DNA of 8,736 nucleotides from Candidatus Nitrosopumilus sp. (GTDB taxonomy: Archaea > Thermoproteota > Nitrososphaeria > Nitrososphaerales > Nitrosopumilaceae), in contig JAOUNZ010000036.1 in assembly GCA_029880665.1 (NCBI GenBank), positions 1 to 8,736 on the forward strand, given 5' to 3'. A program made the position numbers and the translations under genes. The notes below the pieces were generated by a model, which saw only the letters and a list, made by a program, of their open reading frames with translations, did no database searches and had not been told where the DNA came from. Each line of letters begins with the position of its first letter. Position 1 is the first letter of the stretch. Shown here piece after piece: positions 1-6,420 of the stretch.

Positions 1-822
1 AGAATGTAGCATACCATCAATCTTTTCTCGCATGTTATTTAAAACAATATCTTTTAGTTCAGTTTCCAGTCTTTCAGAGTCTTTGTTGTTCTTGAGTTTC
101 TTTTTAGAGTCCATCATTTCCTTTAAGGCCTTTGCAAATTCTGTAATGCCAGAATTCTTTTTTACGGATGTTTTTAAAATTACCGGATTTCGATCGGAAT
201 CACCAATAAAATCACGAACTGCATCAAACAACTGATTTGCTCCACTTAGGTCACTTTTGTTAACAAGGTAGATATCCCCAATCTCAGTCAAACCAGCTTT
301 GATTGTTTGAATACTATCCCCAGTGTTAGGATTGAAAACGACAACTATGATATCTGCAATGTTGGATATTTCAACTTCAGTTTGTCCGGCACCAACACTT
401 TCAATAATTATTGGATTAAATCCAGCATACTCCAAAATACGAATGCTGTTTCGCAATGAACGTGACACTGCTCCCGTTGCGCCCCTTGATGCAATGCTTC
501 GAATATACGTTCCAGAATCAGTAGATTCGCTCATTCGTACACGATCACCAAGTATTGCCCCCCCAGTAACATGGCTAGTTGGATCAATTGCAAGTACGGC
601 TGGTTTAGTGCCAAGTTTTTTCATGGCAACAGCCGTTTTGTTAATTAATGAACTCTTTCCAGCTCCTGCAGGACCTGTAATTCCAATGATCATAGAGTGT
701 CCAGTGTCCTTGAAAATTTTCTTTAGAACTTTTCTTGCTTCTTTTTGATCATTTTCAACAATAGATATGGCTTTTGCAATAGTTCCACGTTTTCCCTTCT
801 TCAAATCAGCTAAATCCAACAT
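1..822 (-). CDS. meaB: MeaB/ArgK-type GTPase, methylmalonyl-CoA mutase chaperone (partial, C-terminus off the left edge)
   Basis: G-protein chaperone of the MeaB/ArgK family. In characterised relatives it binds B12-dependent methylmalonyl-CoA mutase, gates cobalamin loading and protects the radical enzyme, in the cytoplasm. I translated 274 codons without a stop. Visible motifs are the P-loop GPAGAGKS (residues 50-57), DPTS (80-83) followed by TGGAILGDR, the G3-type block ESVGAGQTE (141-149), NPNTGDSIQ (164-172, where the family usually has PGxGD-[ED]-x-Q), and the guanine-specificity motif NKSD (188-191). The family is usually about 310-330 aa, so roughly 40-55 residues are missing beyond base 1. 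The ATG at 822 is chosen because an in-frame stop lies only 10 nt upstream. It begins 39 nt after the preceding gene on the same strand, so it is probably the last visible member of an aminopeptidase-led operon. The B12 subunit of its likely client is encoded at 6810-7232. Family assignment is very secure; the client is inferred. Confidence 0.95.
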   Translation of the reverse strand, partial: MLDLADLKKGKRGTIAKAISIVENDQKEARKVLKKIFKDTGHSMIIGITGPAGAGKSSLINKTAVAMKKLGTKPAVLAIDPTSHVTGGAILGDRVRMSESTDSGTYIRSIASRGATGAVSRSLRNSIRILEYAGFNPIIIESVGAGQTEVEISNIADIIVVVFNPNTGDSIQTIKAGLTEIGDIYLVNKSDLSGANQLFDAVRDFIGDSDRNPVILKTSVKKNSGITEFAKALKEMMDSKKKLKNNKDSERLETELKDIVLNNMREKIDGMLHS

Positions 823-861
823 ACAAAGTTCTCAAAGGGTGCAATAAAATCTTGTGGCCAT

Positions 862-1269
862 CTACGATCTTCCATAAATTACAGGCGGTACAAGATCTCC
901 AAGCGGATGTATTTCTGTTTTAAGTTGGATATGACCTAATTCAGCATGCTCAATTTCCAATACTACCGGATGAATCACCCAGCCATATTTTGGCACATTT
1001 GGAAATGGGATGATTTCAATGAATTCAGAATCATAGAATGTTTTGTGAAAGGATTCATCCATTCCAAGAATTTCCATTACAACCAAATTTGTTTTACCAG
1101 ATTTATCAAGATAAGACACTTCAACATGGCCAGAATCATAGTAAGTTGCCTCAAACTTAAACGTCTGTCGTAGAATTTCTTTGTCATCGGTTCCAGCGCC
1201 AGTAAGAAGCAATATTGCCAAAAGTGTGAACATCCCAAGGAAGATTGGAGGTCCGAGTTTCTTAGCCAT
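862..1269 (-). CDS. Membrane-anchored or secreted protein of unknown function
   Basis: I do not recognise a named family. The 135-aa product starts MAKK and then has one strongly hydrophobic stretch at about residues 8-24 (ending ILLLTGAG), which reads as an uncleaved anchor or signal peptide. The rest is soluble, acidic and predicted mainly beta, with no cysteine and no lipobox. This suggests a small extracytoplasmic domain tethered to the membrane. The start is firm: the ATG overlaps the end of the upstream aminopeptidase gene by 8 nt (ATGGCTAA holds both start and stop), a classic translational-coupling arrangement. MeaB follows 39 nt downstream. Its place between a peptidase and MeaB does not reveal its job. 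The coding call is well supported by the overlap and a plausible protein profile; function is open. Confidence 0.82.
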   Translation of the reverse strand: MAKKLGPPIFLGMFTLLAILLLTGAGTDDKEILRQTFKFEATYYDSGHVEVSYLDKSGKTNLVVMEILGMDESFHKTFYDSEFIEIIPFPNVPKYGWVIHPVVLEIEHAELGHIQLKTEIHPLGDLVPPVIYGRS

Positions 1270-3763
1270 CCTTGAATTCTTTTCTCATGTTTCTAAGGAA
1301 TTTAGAGTTTATTCTAATTCTCTCAAGAGTTTGTGATTGTGTTCTCTCCGTACCTGGGGTAGGATTATTTTTGAAGAATGTTTTGATCTCTTTTTCCATA
1401 GAATCATCTGCGACAGATGCGATACTTGCCACAATTCTATTAAACAGAGGATTGCCCTGACCGACTTTTTTGTTTAGTTTTTTCCAATTCTTTTTCAACC
1501 ATGGCCACAAAATCTTATCACCATGTGGGTTTCCAGCAACTTTCATAATAGGTAGCTGCATGTTTTGAGAGCGAACTTCGGAGGTTTGAGAAAAATCTAG
1601 AGACCTGAGCAAGAGTTTTGTATCTTGGAATCCACACATTGCACCAAGGAATCGGAGTTTTTCCTCCATTGTTTTTGCATTTCTGTACAGGTTTACAAGT
1701 TCAGCATATGTTTTGGAATTACCATTCCATGCAGCAATTGAACAAACAGGTTCCACCAAATCAGGAGGTACCGAATTGGAAGACTTTAAGAATTTGGCAT
1801 ATTTGCTTAGTGCTTTTTCTGTAACTTCTTCGTCATTCATTTTACCTAACGTAACAATAACAAACGCGCGAAGCATTGCATCAGTGTGTTTATCAGATTT
1901 TTTTGGCTCCCAGCCTACACGGAATAAAATTTTTCTAAAGTAATTTACGGCATAGCTTCTAATCTCGTCTGCAAATGGTTCATTAAATGCACGAAAGTAT
2001 AGCGAAGCCAAATTATGTGCCACGTTAACTGATGCAAGATAGCTGTCTTCTTCAAAGTATGCATCTGAGAAATCAAGATAGTTTCTCACGCATTCATCGC
2101 CTGAGACACAAAGAGAAAACAGGTCATTTTGAATTGCCCACCTGTCAATTACAGGAATACGCTTTTCATCAATCAGCATTTTCAGATCAAGTAAAATTCC
2201 TTCGTCATATTTTACACGATAAAACCCCTTTCTTCCATAATTTGCTACAAAGCCCAAAGTGTTCTTAGGTAATTTTATGGACAGTGTTTTAGAAGAGAAC
2301 AATTTTTTAGAGATTTCATTCTCCAGACCCAGAGACAGAGGAATGGACCACAGTCCTTTACTGAACTTGTTATCATGCTCTAACAAGTATCTCTTTTGTT
2401 TTATTTTTAAGACATTACCGTCTTGATTAATCTCGACAAGGGGAAACCCAGGTTGCTTTAGCCATGTATTGACCATGGAAGACACTGGCATTTTTGAGGC
2501 CTTGCCTATTGCATCCCATAAATCTTCCCCTTTGGCATTTTTGTATTTAAAATCAGAGAGGTATTTTTTGAGTCCTTTTTGAAAATTTGGCTCTCCCACA
2601 TAAGATTCCAACATTCGGAGAATACACCCTCCTTTGTCGTAAGATATCGCATCAAAAATCTCTCTAATTTCGGCAGGTGAATTTACTTTGACATCTATTG
2701 GATGGGTTGTTTTTAAAGAATCAAGGCCCATTGCAATATTCATTGCATCATCTACAAACTGATTCCACAAATCCCATTCAGGATAGAATTGATCAACAAA
2801 TTTAGTAGCCATAAAAGTCGCAAAGCTTTCATTTAACCACAGGTCATTCCACCATTTCATTGTGACCAAATTGCCAAACCATTGATGTGCAATCTCATGT
2901 GAGATCACTTCTGCAATGTATTGTTTGGTTCGTGTAGAAGATGTTTTAGGATTATAAAGTAGAATTGTCTCTCTAAATGTAATTGCTCCCCAATTTTCCA
3001 TAGCACCAGCTGCAAAATCAGGGACTGCAATCAAGTCAAGTTTTGGCAACGGGTATTTTATTCCAAAGTATTTTTCATATGAGGTAAGAAGTTTTTTTCC
3101 TAAATCCAGAGAGAATTTTCCTTTTGACTTGTTTCCTTTAGTAGTTACAACCCTAATCTGTATTTTACCAATCTTCCCCGAGAGATATTCAAATTCACCA
3201 ACTGCAAGATAAATTAAATATGTTGAAACGATTGGGGTCTGTGCAAAATGATAGATAGTTTTACTGCCGACTTTTTTCTTTGATTTAACTGGCATGTTTG
3301 AAATCGCAGTGAATTTGTTATCAGATATAATAGAGATGTCAAAGGTTGCCTTTGCCTCTGGTTCATCCCAGCATGGAAATGCACGTCTAGCATCTGCTGC
3401 CTCAAATTGAGTGGTTGCAAGATATTTTGTTTTCCCATTTTGTTTGTACTGACTGCGATAAAATCCAAGTAATCTATCATTTAGGATCCCTTGGAATTCT
3501 AAATCTATCGTAGCTTTGCCCTTAATTTTTTCTCCCAAAAATATTTGGAGTTGTTCGTTTTTCTCTACTAATTTTGGAGTTGACGGGATGATTTTGTTAC
3601 AGGATTTTACTTGACAAGAAAGAATTTTTAGTTCAGCACAATGCATGATAATAATTTTTGTTGCTTTTTTGCAATCTACAGAAACAGTTTCAGAACCAGT
3701 AAAGGTAAATTTTTTGAGATCTGGTTCAAACGTCAGTTGATAATTTATCGGAATTACATCCAC
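1262..3763 (-). CDS. M1-family zinc aminopeptidase (tricorn-interacting-factor F2/F3 type)
   Basis: Cytosolic metallo-aminopeptidase of 833 aa that removes N-terminal residues from peptides. In archaea such enzymes finish degradation of peptides released by the proteasome or tricorn. The N-terminal beta domain carries DARRAFPCWDEP (124-135). The exopeptidase signature GAMENWG is at 253-259. The zinc site is HEIAHQW (H289, catalytic E290, H293) with the third ligand E312 in WLNESFA, exactly 18 residues after H293. The transition-state tyrosine is probably Y375 in SYDKGG. A long helical C-terminal domain follows. All catalytic residues and full length are present. The start is a GTG; the only upstream options before an in-frame TAA at 3776-3778 are ATT codons. 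A TATA-like box centred about 27 nt upstream supports leaderless initiation there. The gene heads a probable operon with the membrane protein and meaB. The exact peptide specificity, and whether it is F2- or F3-like, cannot be told from the sequence. Confidence 0.97.
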   Translation of the reverse strand: MDVIPINYQLTFEPDLKKFTFTGSETVSVDCKKATKIIIMHCAELKILSCQVKSCNKIIPSTPKLVEKNEQLQIFLGEKIKGKATIDLEFQGILNDRLLGFYRSQYKQNGKTKYLATTQFEAADARRAFPCWDEPEAKATFDISIISDNKFTAISNMPVKSKKKVGSKTIYHFAQTPIVSTYLIYLAVGEFEYLSGKIGKIQIRVVTTKGNKSKGKFSLDLGKKLLTSYEKYFGIKYPLPKLDLIAVPDFAAGAMENWGAITFRETILLYNPKTSSTRTKQYIAEVISHEIAHQWFGNLVTMKWWNDLWLNESFATFMATKFVDQFYPEWDLWNQFVDDAMNIAMGLDSLKTTHPIDVKVNSPAEIREIFDAISYDKGGCILRMLESYVGEPNFQKGLKKYLSDFKYKNAKGEDLWDAIGKASKMPVSSMVNTWLKQPGFPLVEINQDGNVLKIKQKRYLLEHDNKFSKGLWSIPLSLGLENEISKKLFSSKTLSIKLPKNTLGFVANYGRKGFYRVKYDEGILLDLKMLIDEKRIPVIDRWAIQNDLFSLCVSGDECVRNYLDFSDAYFEEDSYLASVNVAHNLASLYFRAFNEPFADEIRSYAVNYFRKILFRVGWEPKKSDKHTDAMLRAFVIVTLGKMNDEEVTEKALSKYAKFLKSSNSVPPDLVEPVCSIAAWNGNSKTYAELVNLYRNAKTMEEKLRFLGAMCGFQDTKLLLRSLDFSQTSEVRSQNMQLPIMKVAGNPHGDKILWPWLKKNWKKLNKKVGQGNPLFNRIVASIASVADDSMEKEIKTFFKNNPTPGTERTQSQTLERIRINSKFLRNMRKEFKDG

Positions 3764-3784
3764 ACGGAGAATAATTTAGTTGCA

Positions 3785-3799
3785 CTTTAAGTATATTTT
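3785..3799 (-). promoter_or_regulatory. TATA box for the aminopeptidase operon
   Basis: Read on the minus strand this is AAAATATACTTAAAG, a strong archaeal box A. Its centre lies about 27 nt from the GTG at 3763, so transcription should start at or next to the start codon (leaderless). It lies between the stop of the small zinc-knuckle gene (3818) and the peptidase. Confidence 0.65.
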
Positions 3800-3817
3800 C
3801 CATTACCAACAGAACGG

Positions 3818-3979
3818 CTATGTCCATGGATCAGATCTTTCATCCCAAGTGACGGCATTAATCCAAGTTTCAGTTAGGGAATAACTATTTTTTATAGACG
3901 AAAGCAGGCATTCGTCAGAGCAATGAGTTATCTCGAAGTTTTTCATGAATTTCCCACAGTTTTCACAGTATTTACCCAT
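3818..3979 (-). CDS. 53-aa zinc-knuckle (treble-clef-like) protein
   Basis: Short gene easily missed because of its size. The product starts MGKYCENCGKF, continues with ITHCSDEC, and ends SDPWT before TAG. Four cysteines are arranged C-x2-C (5, 8) and C-x3-C (20, 24). The pairing of CxxCGK with a CSxxC-type second knuckle is typical of small treble-clef or zinc-ribbon proteins, and here it would bind one structural zinc. The C-terminal half (about 25-53) is polar with three tryptophans (39, 45, 52) and may be a short interaction helix. It lies 54 nt upstream of the aminopeptidase on the same strand. The promoter is ambiguous: an AATAAATTTG box at 4008-4017 would give a leader of a few nt, while the stronger TTTATTTATTTAA stretch at about 3983-3995 lies too close to the ATG and would place the transcript start inside the gene. 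I recognise no specific family. Coding status rests on the cysteine pattern. Confidence 0.6.
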   Translation of the reverse strand: MGKYCENCGKFMKNFEITHCSDECLLSSIKNSYSLTETWINAVTWDERSDPWT

Positions 3980-4083
3980 GCCTTAAATAAATAAACCTGG
4001 ATTTTTTCAAATTTATTCTCACAAAGCAGGTAAACAATAAAATTATTTTAAAAATATTCATGATTATCAAATTTGAAAACACA

Positions 4084-4095
4084 CATTGGCCAATG
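4084..4095. promoter_or_regulatory. Perfect 12-nt palindrome, candidate operator of the ribbon-helix-helix gene
   Basis: CATTGGCCAATG is a perfect inverted repeat that ends 7 nt before the TATA box of the adjacent regulator gene, i.e. about 40-50 nt upstream of the expected transcript start. Ribbon-helix-helix proteins bind as dimers to short palindromes and commonly control themselves, so autoregulation is a reasonable inference. The core TTGGCCAA occurs once more at 5185-5192. Confidence 0.45.
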
Positions 4096-4102
4096 GACCA
4101 TC

Positions 4103-4110
4103 TTTATAAT
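4103..4110 (+). promoter_or_regulatory. TATA box for the ribbon-helix-helix gene
   Basis: TTTATAAT is centred about 28 nt upstream of the TTG at 4135, so the transcript should begin at or just before that codon. This supports the unusual TTG start. Confidence 0.6.
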
Positions 4111-4134
4111 AGTCCCATATGAAACAAGTGTCAA

Positions 4135-4719
4135 TTGGATTCAAGTGTAGTAAAACGCCAGTATCCAGTAAAAAAAGAGAAGACCCGTAGTGTCACCTAT
4201 CGTCTTCCCATTAAATTAGTTGAAGAGATAGAGGCTGAGGCCATGAATCGCAACATATCTCACAATGTAATGGCAAGACAGATTTTAGAGAAATATATCG
4301 AATGGGACAGATTTGCGTCTAAAATTGGAATGATTCCAGTACCAAAAAAAATTCTTGATATGTTAGGGATAGAGATGACAGCATCAGAGATTAACGAGAT
4401 AATCAATGTGATAAAACCAGTGATCAAAGATACAGTGTTATTCATCAAAGGAGACTATGATTTGAAAAAATGCATCGAGACCCTTGAGGATTATATGAAA
4501 GCATCTGGAATGAAATCAGATCATAGAGTAGAAGGCGAGTTACATCATTTTATCATCCAGCATGAATTGGGCGGCAACTGGTCAATATTTACAGAACAGT
4601 TACTGCAAGAAATTTTCAAGGAATTCTTACCAGAGTCAAAAATGAAGTGTCAGACAACTGAATCCACAGTCATTGCAACAATTGCATTAGGGGGAAATTT
4701 TAGTGAGCATGAGCATTAA
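4135..4719 (+). CDS. Ribbon-helix-helix DNA-binding regulator with an unassigned C-terminal domain
   Basis: The 194-aa product has two parts. Residues 17-56 read as an Arc/MetJ-type ribbon-helix-helix: a strand TRSVTYRL, then helices around LVEEIEAEAMNR and NVMARQILEKYI, which as a dimer would insert the strands into the DNA major groove. Residues 65-194 form an alpha/beta domain containing HHFIIQHELGGNW (137-149) and an acidic, helical FTEQLLQEIFKEF; I cannot assign a family, and it may sense a ligand or mediate assembly. The tail EHEH plus H130, H137, H138 and H143 are noticeable but not proof of metal binding. The TTG start is chosen because a TGA closes the frame 13 nt upstream, the first internal ATG (M46) would cut into the DNA-binding domain, and a TATA box is correctly placed. 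The only nearby upstream ATG (4119) is in another frame. A palindrome upstream suggests autoregulation. It converges with the winged-helix gene, 8 nt between stops. Confidence 0.85.
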   Translation: MDSSVVKRQYPVKKEKTRSVTYRLPIKLVEEIEAEAMNRNISHNVMARQILEKYIEWDRFASKIGMIPVPKKILDMLGIEMTASEINEIINVIKPVIKDTVLFIKGDYDLKKCIETLEDYMKASGMKSDHRVEGELHHFIIQHELGGNWSIFTEQLLQEIFKEFLPESKMKCQTTESTVIATIALGGNFSEHEH

Positions 4720-4723
4720 GAAT

Positions 4724-4735
4724 AAAACTAGTTTT
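4724..4735. terminator. Palindrome AAAACTAGTTTT between convergent genes, possible bidirectional terminator
   Basis: A perfect 12-nt palindrome spans the convergent stops of the ribbon-helix-helix gene (4719) and the winged-helix gene (4728). It gives T-rich sequence on both strands (GTTTTTG on plus, GTTTTATTCTT on minus). Archaeal termination is mainly driven by U-tracts, so a shared terminator is plausible though the U-runs are short. Confidence 0.4.
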
Positions 4736-5057
4736 TGTTGAAAACTATGTTCACATCAATTTTTCCATCATGAAAACTAGTGTTGATTTCTTTGATTTTG
4801 CTTTTGTATAAAAAGAGTCTCTTACCTTCTTCTGTAATAACACCAGATGTTTGAATCATCTTTGAATCATGCAATAACTGAATTCTTCTATACACAGTAC
4901 TAAGAGGGATAGATTTTTCACGGGACACTTCAATTGCAGATTTTGGCATATCCATTATTGCCTCTAAAATAGAACGGCAGTACTTGTCAGAAAGTACTTC
5001 AAGAAAAGATTCCTTACTTTCTGATTCTTCAATTTTTAGTTGATTTAAGATTTGCAT
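4728..5057 (-). CDS. Small winged-helix transcriptional regulator (ArsR-like HTH)
   Basis: The 109-aa product begins MQILNQLKIE and has the usual layout of short archaeal wHTH regulators. A first helix contains FLEVLSDKYCRSILEAI (18-34). The helix-turn-helix spans about 36-64, with SAIEVSREKSIPLSTVYRRI supplying the recognition helix. The wing is about 70-86 (SGVITEEGKRLFLYK), followed by a C-terminal beta tail. No obvious metal-site cysteine pair is present, so metal sensing is not supported. The frame is open upstream to a TTG at 5120 (130 aa), but I prefer the ATG at 5057: a TTATATC box is centred 25 nt upstream of it, the wHTH fold begins soon after, and the extra 21 residues have no recognisable content. 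It follows TFB on the same strand with about 135 nt between. Targets are unknown; being next to TFB and facing another regulator suggests a regulatory gene cluster. Confidence 0.87.
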   Translation of the reverse strand: MQILNQLKIEESESKESFLEVLSDKYCRSILEAIMDMPKSAIEVSREKSIPLSTVYRRIQLLHDSKMIQTSGVITEEGKRLFLYKSKIKEINTSFHDGKIDVNIVFNKN

Positions 5058-5076
5058 GCTTTCTATAGGGGTTTTT

Positions 5077-5087
5077 TTGATATAACC
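5077..5087 (-). promoter_or_regulatory. TATA box for the winged-helix regulator
   Basis: On the minus strand the sequence is GGTTATATCAA. Its centre is about 25 nt from the ATG at 5057, so a leaderless transcript would begin at that ATG. This argues against the upstream TTG at 5120, which would lie outside such a transcript. A second AT-rich box at 5125-5137 is an alternative. Confidence 0.5.
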
Positions 5088-5171
5088 AATCAGTACGCTC
5101 TTGCGTGCTGTGCAAGACAAAAGAAGATTTATCTTTTCTGTTGATTAGCATTGCAAGAAAACCATTAGACG

Positions 5172-5179
5172 TAAAAAAT
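5172..5179 (-). terminator. U-rich terminator candidate downstream of TFB
   Basis: The minus strand reads ATTTTTTA about 15-22 nt past the TFB stop codon. An isolated run of six T fits archaeal intrinsic termination, but there is no supporting hairpin. Confidence 0.3.
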
Positions 5180-5193
5180 AATGTTTGGCCAAT

Positions 5194-6108
5194 CTAAAGA
5201 TCTGGTGATTGCTCTGCCTTTAATCCCTTGTATCTATTTCTTATAGTAACTTCGGTAACACCCGCAGCTTCTGCAAGATCCCGTTGCGTGATTGATACGC
5301 CATTTTTAACACATGATAAATACAGTGCAGTTGCAGCCAATCCCATAGGATCTTTTCCAGCAGACTCTTTGCGTTCCTGTGCATCCTTGAGCACCTTGAC
5401 TGCATATCTTTTTGTTTTTTCAGATATCTCAAGTTTGCTTGAAATTCTTGCAATGCACTGAATTGAATCAACAACTGGCATCTTTAATTCTAATTCATGA
5501 TGCAATAATCGATAACACCGTGCAATGTCTTTTCGTTTAACGTTAGCAGCGTCAGATACGTCCTTTAACGTTCTAGGAGTCTCGGTATCTCTACATGCAG
5601 CATACAAAGATGCAGCAATCATTGCCGAGATAGACCTTCCACGAACCAATTTTTTTTCTAATGCCTTCCGATAAATGTAAGCTGCTTTTTCCAATACGTT
5701 TGCGGGAACAGATACTTTGTCTTTTAATTTATTTAAATCACTTAGTGCTTGTCTTAGATTTCTATCAACTGGTGCATGTACCTGGCTTCTGCTATCCCAG
5801 GTTCGGAGTCTTTCAATGGTGCTTTTCATTGAAGTTGAAAGTGGCTTTCCCGAAGCATCTTTGTTTAAAGGATTAATCACGGTAGACAATCCCATATCAT
5901 GTATCATCAGAGATGAGGGGGCACCGGTTCTTGCAGGATCTGCTCCACCATCCTTTTGAAAAGATCTCCATTCAGGTCCTGACTCTTGTGTTTTTTCGGT
6001 AATCACATACCCACATTTGCCACAAAATTGTTCACCGGTTACTTCATCAACAAGAATAGAGTTTTTTCCACAACGTAGACAATTAGAGTTTTGGCTAAAA
6101 GAATCCAT
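5194..6108 (-). CDS. tfb: Transcription initiation factor IIB (TFB)
   Basis: General transcription factor of 304 aa that bridges TBP-bound promoter DNA and RNA polymerase and sets promoter polarity through the BRE. Domains in order: an N-terminal zinc ribbon with C10, C13, C29 and C32; the B-reader/linker region (about 44-78) with GPEWRSFQKDG and the conserved GAPSSLMIHDMGLSTVI; then two cyclin-fold repeats, about 110-203 and 207-298. The second repeat ends in the BRE-recognising helix-turn-helix, TQRDLAEAAGVTEVTIRNRY (274-293). The length is normal and all zinc ligands are intact, so it should be functional. The B-finger has the shortened KDGGADPAR stretch where other archaeal TFBs often carry a longer basic segment. 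Thaumarchaea usually carry several TFB paralogues, so this may be one of a set; which one cannot be told here. The start is ATG, but its promoter is unclear: GATAATTATC at 6123-6132 and CTTTTAATTGG around 6138-6148 are both possible. Confidence 0.97.
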   Translation of the reverse strand: MDSFSQNSNCLRCGKNSILVDEVTGEQFCGKCGYVITEKTQESGPEWRSFQKDGGADPARTGAPSSLMIHDMGLSTVINPLNKDASGKPLSTSMKSTIERLRTWDSRSQVHAPVDRNLRQALSDLNKLKDKVSVPANVLEKAAYIYRKALEKKLVRGRSISAMIAASLYAACRDTETPRTLKDVSDAANVKRKDIARCYRLLHHELELKMPVVDSIQCIARISSKLEISEKTKRYAVKVLKDAQERKESAGKDPMGLAATALYLSCVKNGVSITQRDLAEAAGVTEVTIRNRYKGLKAEQSPDL

Positions 6109-6206
6109 GCTAATTTTCCTTAGATAATTATCCTGCCAATTAAAAGTTCCAAAATGCCAGTTCGCTTACCATATTTTGACATAACTGGGATTATGTTCTC
6201 ACGTAT

Positions 6207-6326
6207 ATGAAGGATGAGTATTTTTGGATATCAGCGATTATAATCAAACAATCTCTATTTATTGCAGAAATTATTGCTATTGGGTTATTTTGTTGCGTGG
6301 TTAGAACTAAGTCAATCCTTGTTTAA
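6207..6326 (+). CDS. Possible 39-aa single-pass membrane peptide
   Basis: The ORF starts ATG and reads MKDEYFWISAIII, then a long hydrophobic run with SLFIAEIIAIGLFCCVV (residues 17-33), ending with a short basic tail and TAA. One transmembrane helix with a basic end resembles real small membrane proteins. However, a 39-codon ORF can arise by chance in AT-rich DNA, and the nearest TATA-like stretch (CATATTTTGAC, about 6170-6180) is roughly 32 nt upstream and weak. Treat as a candidate only. Confidence 0.22.
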   Translation: MKDEYFWISAIIIKQSLFIAEIIAIGLFCCVVRTKSILV

Positions 6327-6369
6327 AAGAGAGAACAGGAAAAGAGAGTCATTTTGAACGGATCATAGA

Positions 6370-6420
6370 GTCATCATACTGCAAATAGGCAAAGACCTTG
6401 ATGACTTTTACTAGCAGTAT
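6370..6420. repeat. Interleaved inverted-repeat arms, possible pseudoknot or alternative hairpins
   Basis: GTCATCA (6370-6376) is complementary to TGATGAC (6399-6405), and ATACTGC (6376-6382) is complementary to GCAGTAT (6414-6420). The pairs are interleaved, so they form either a pseudoknot or two mutually exclusive hairpins. The second arm runs straight into TTTTT on the plus strand, which looks terminator-like. No flanking plus-strand gene clearly needs a terminator here. Confidence 0.4.

Noticed and set aside
323..748. 141-codon plus-strand frame inside meaB
   Set aside because: It is antisense to conserved GTPase motifs (P-loop, NKSD), has no recognisable product, and is a by-product of codon structure.
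3214..3480. 88-codon minus-strand frame within the aminopeptidase
   Set aside because: It overlaps the conserved N-terminal beta domain in another frame and gives a low-complexity product.
3980..4134. Toxin-antitoxin system suggested by a small protein next to a ribbon-helix-helix gene
   Set aside because: The two genes are divergent rather than co-directional, the regulator is far larger than a typical antitoxin, and the small protein has no toxin motif.
5057..5120. N-terminal extension of the winged-helix regulator from a TTG
   Set aside because: The best TATA box lies inside this extension and points to the ATG at 5057; the extra 21 residues show no domain. Kept only as an alternative start.
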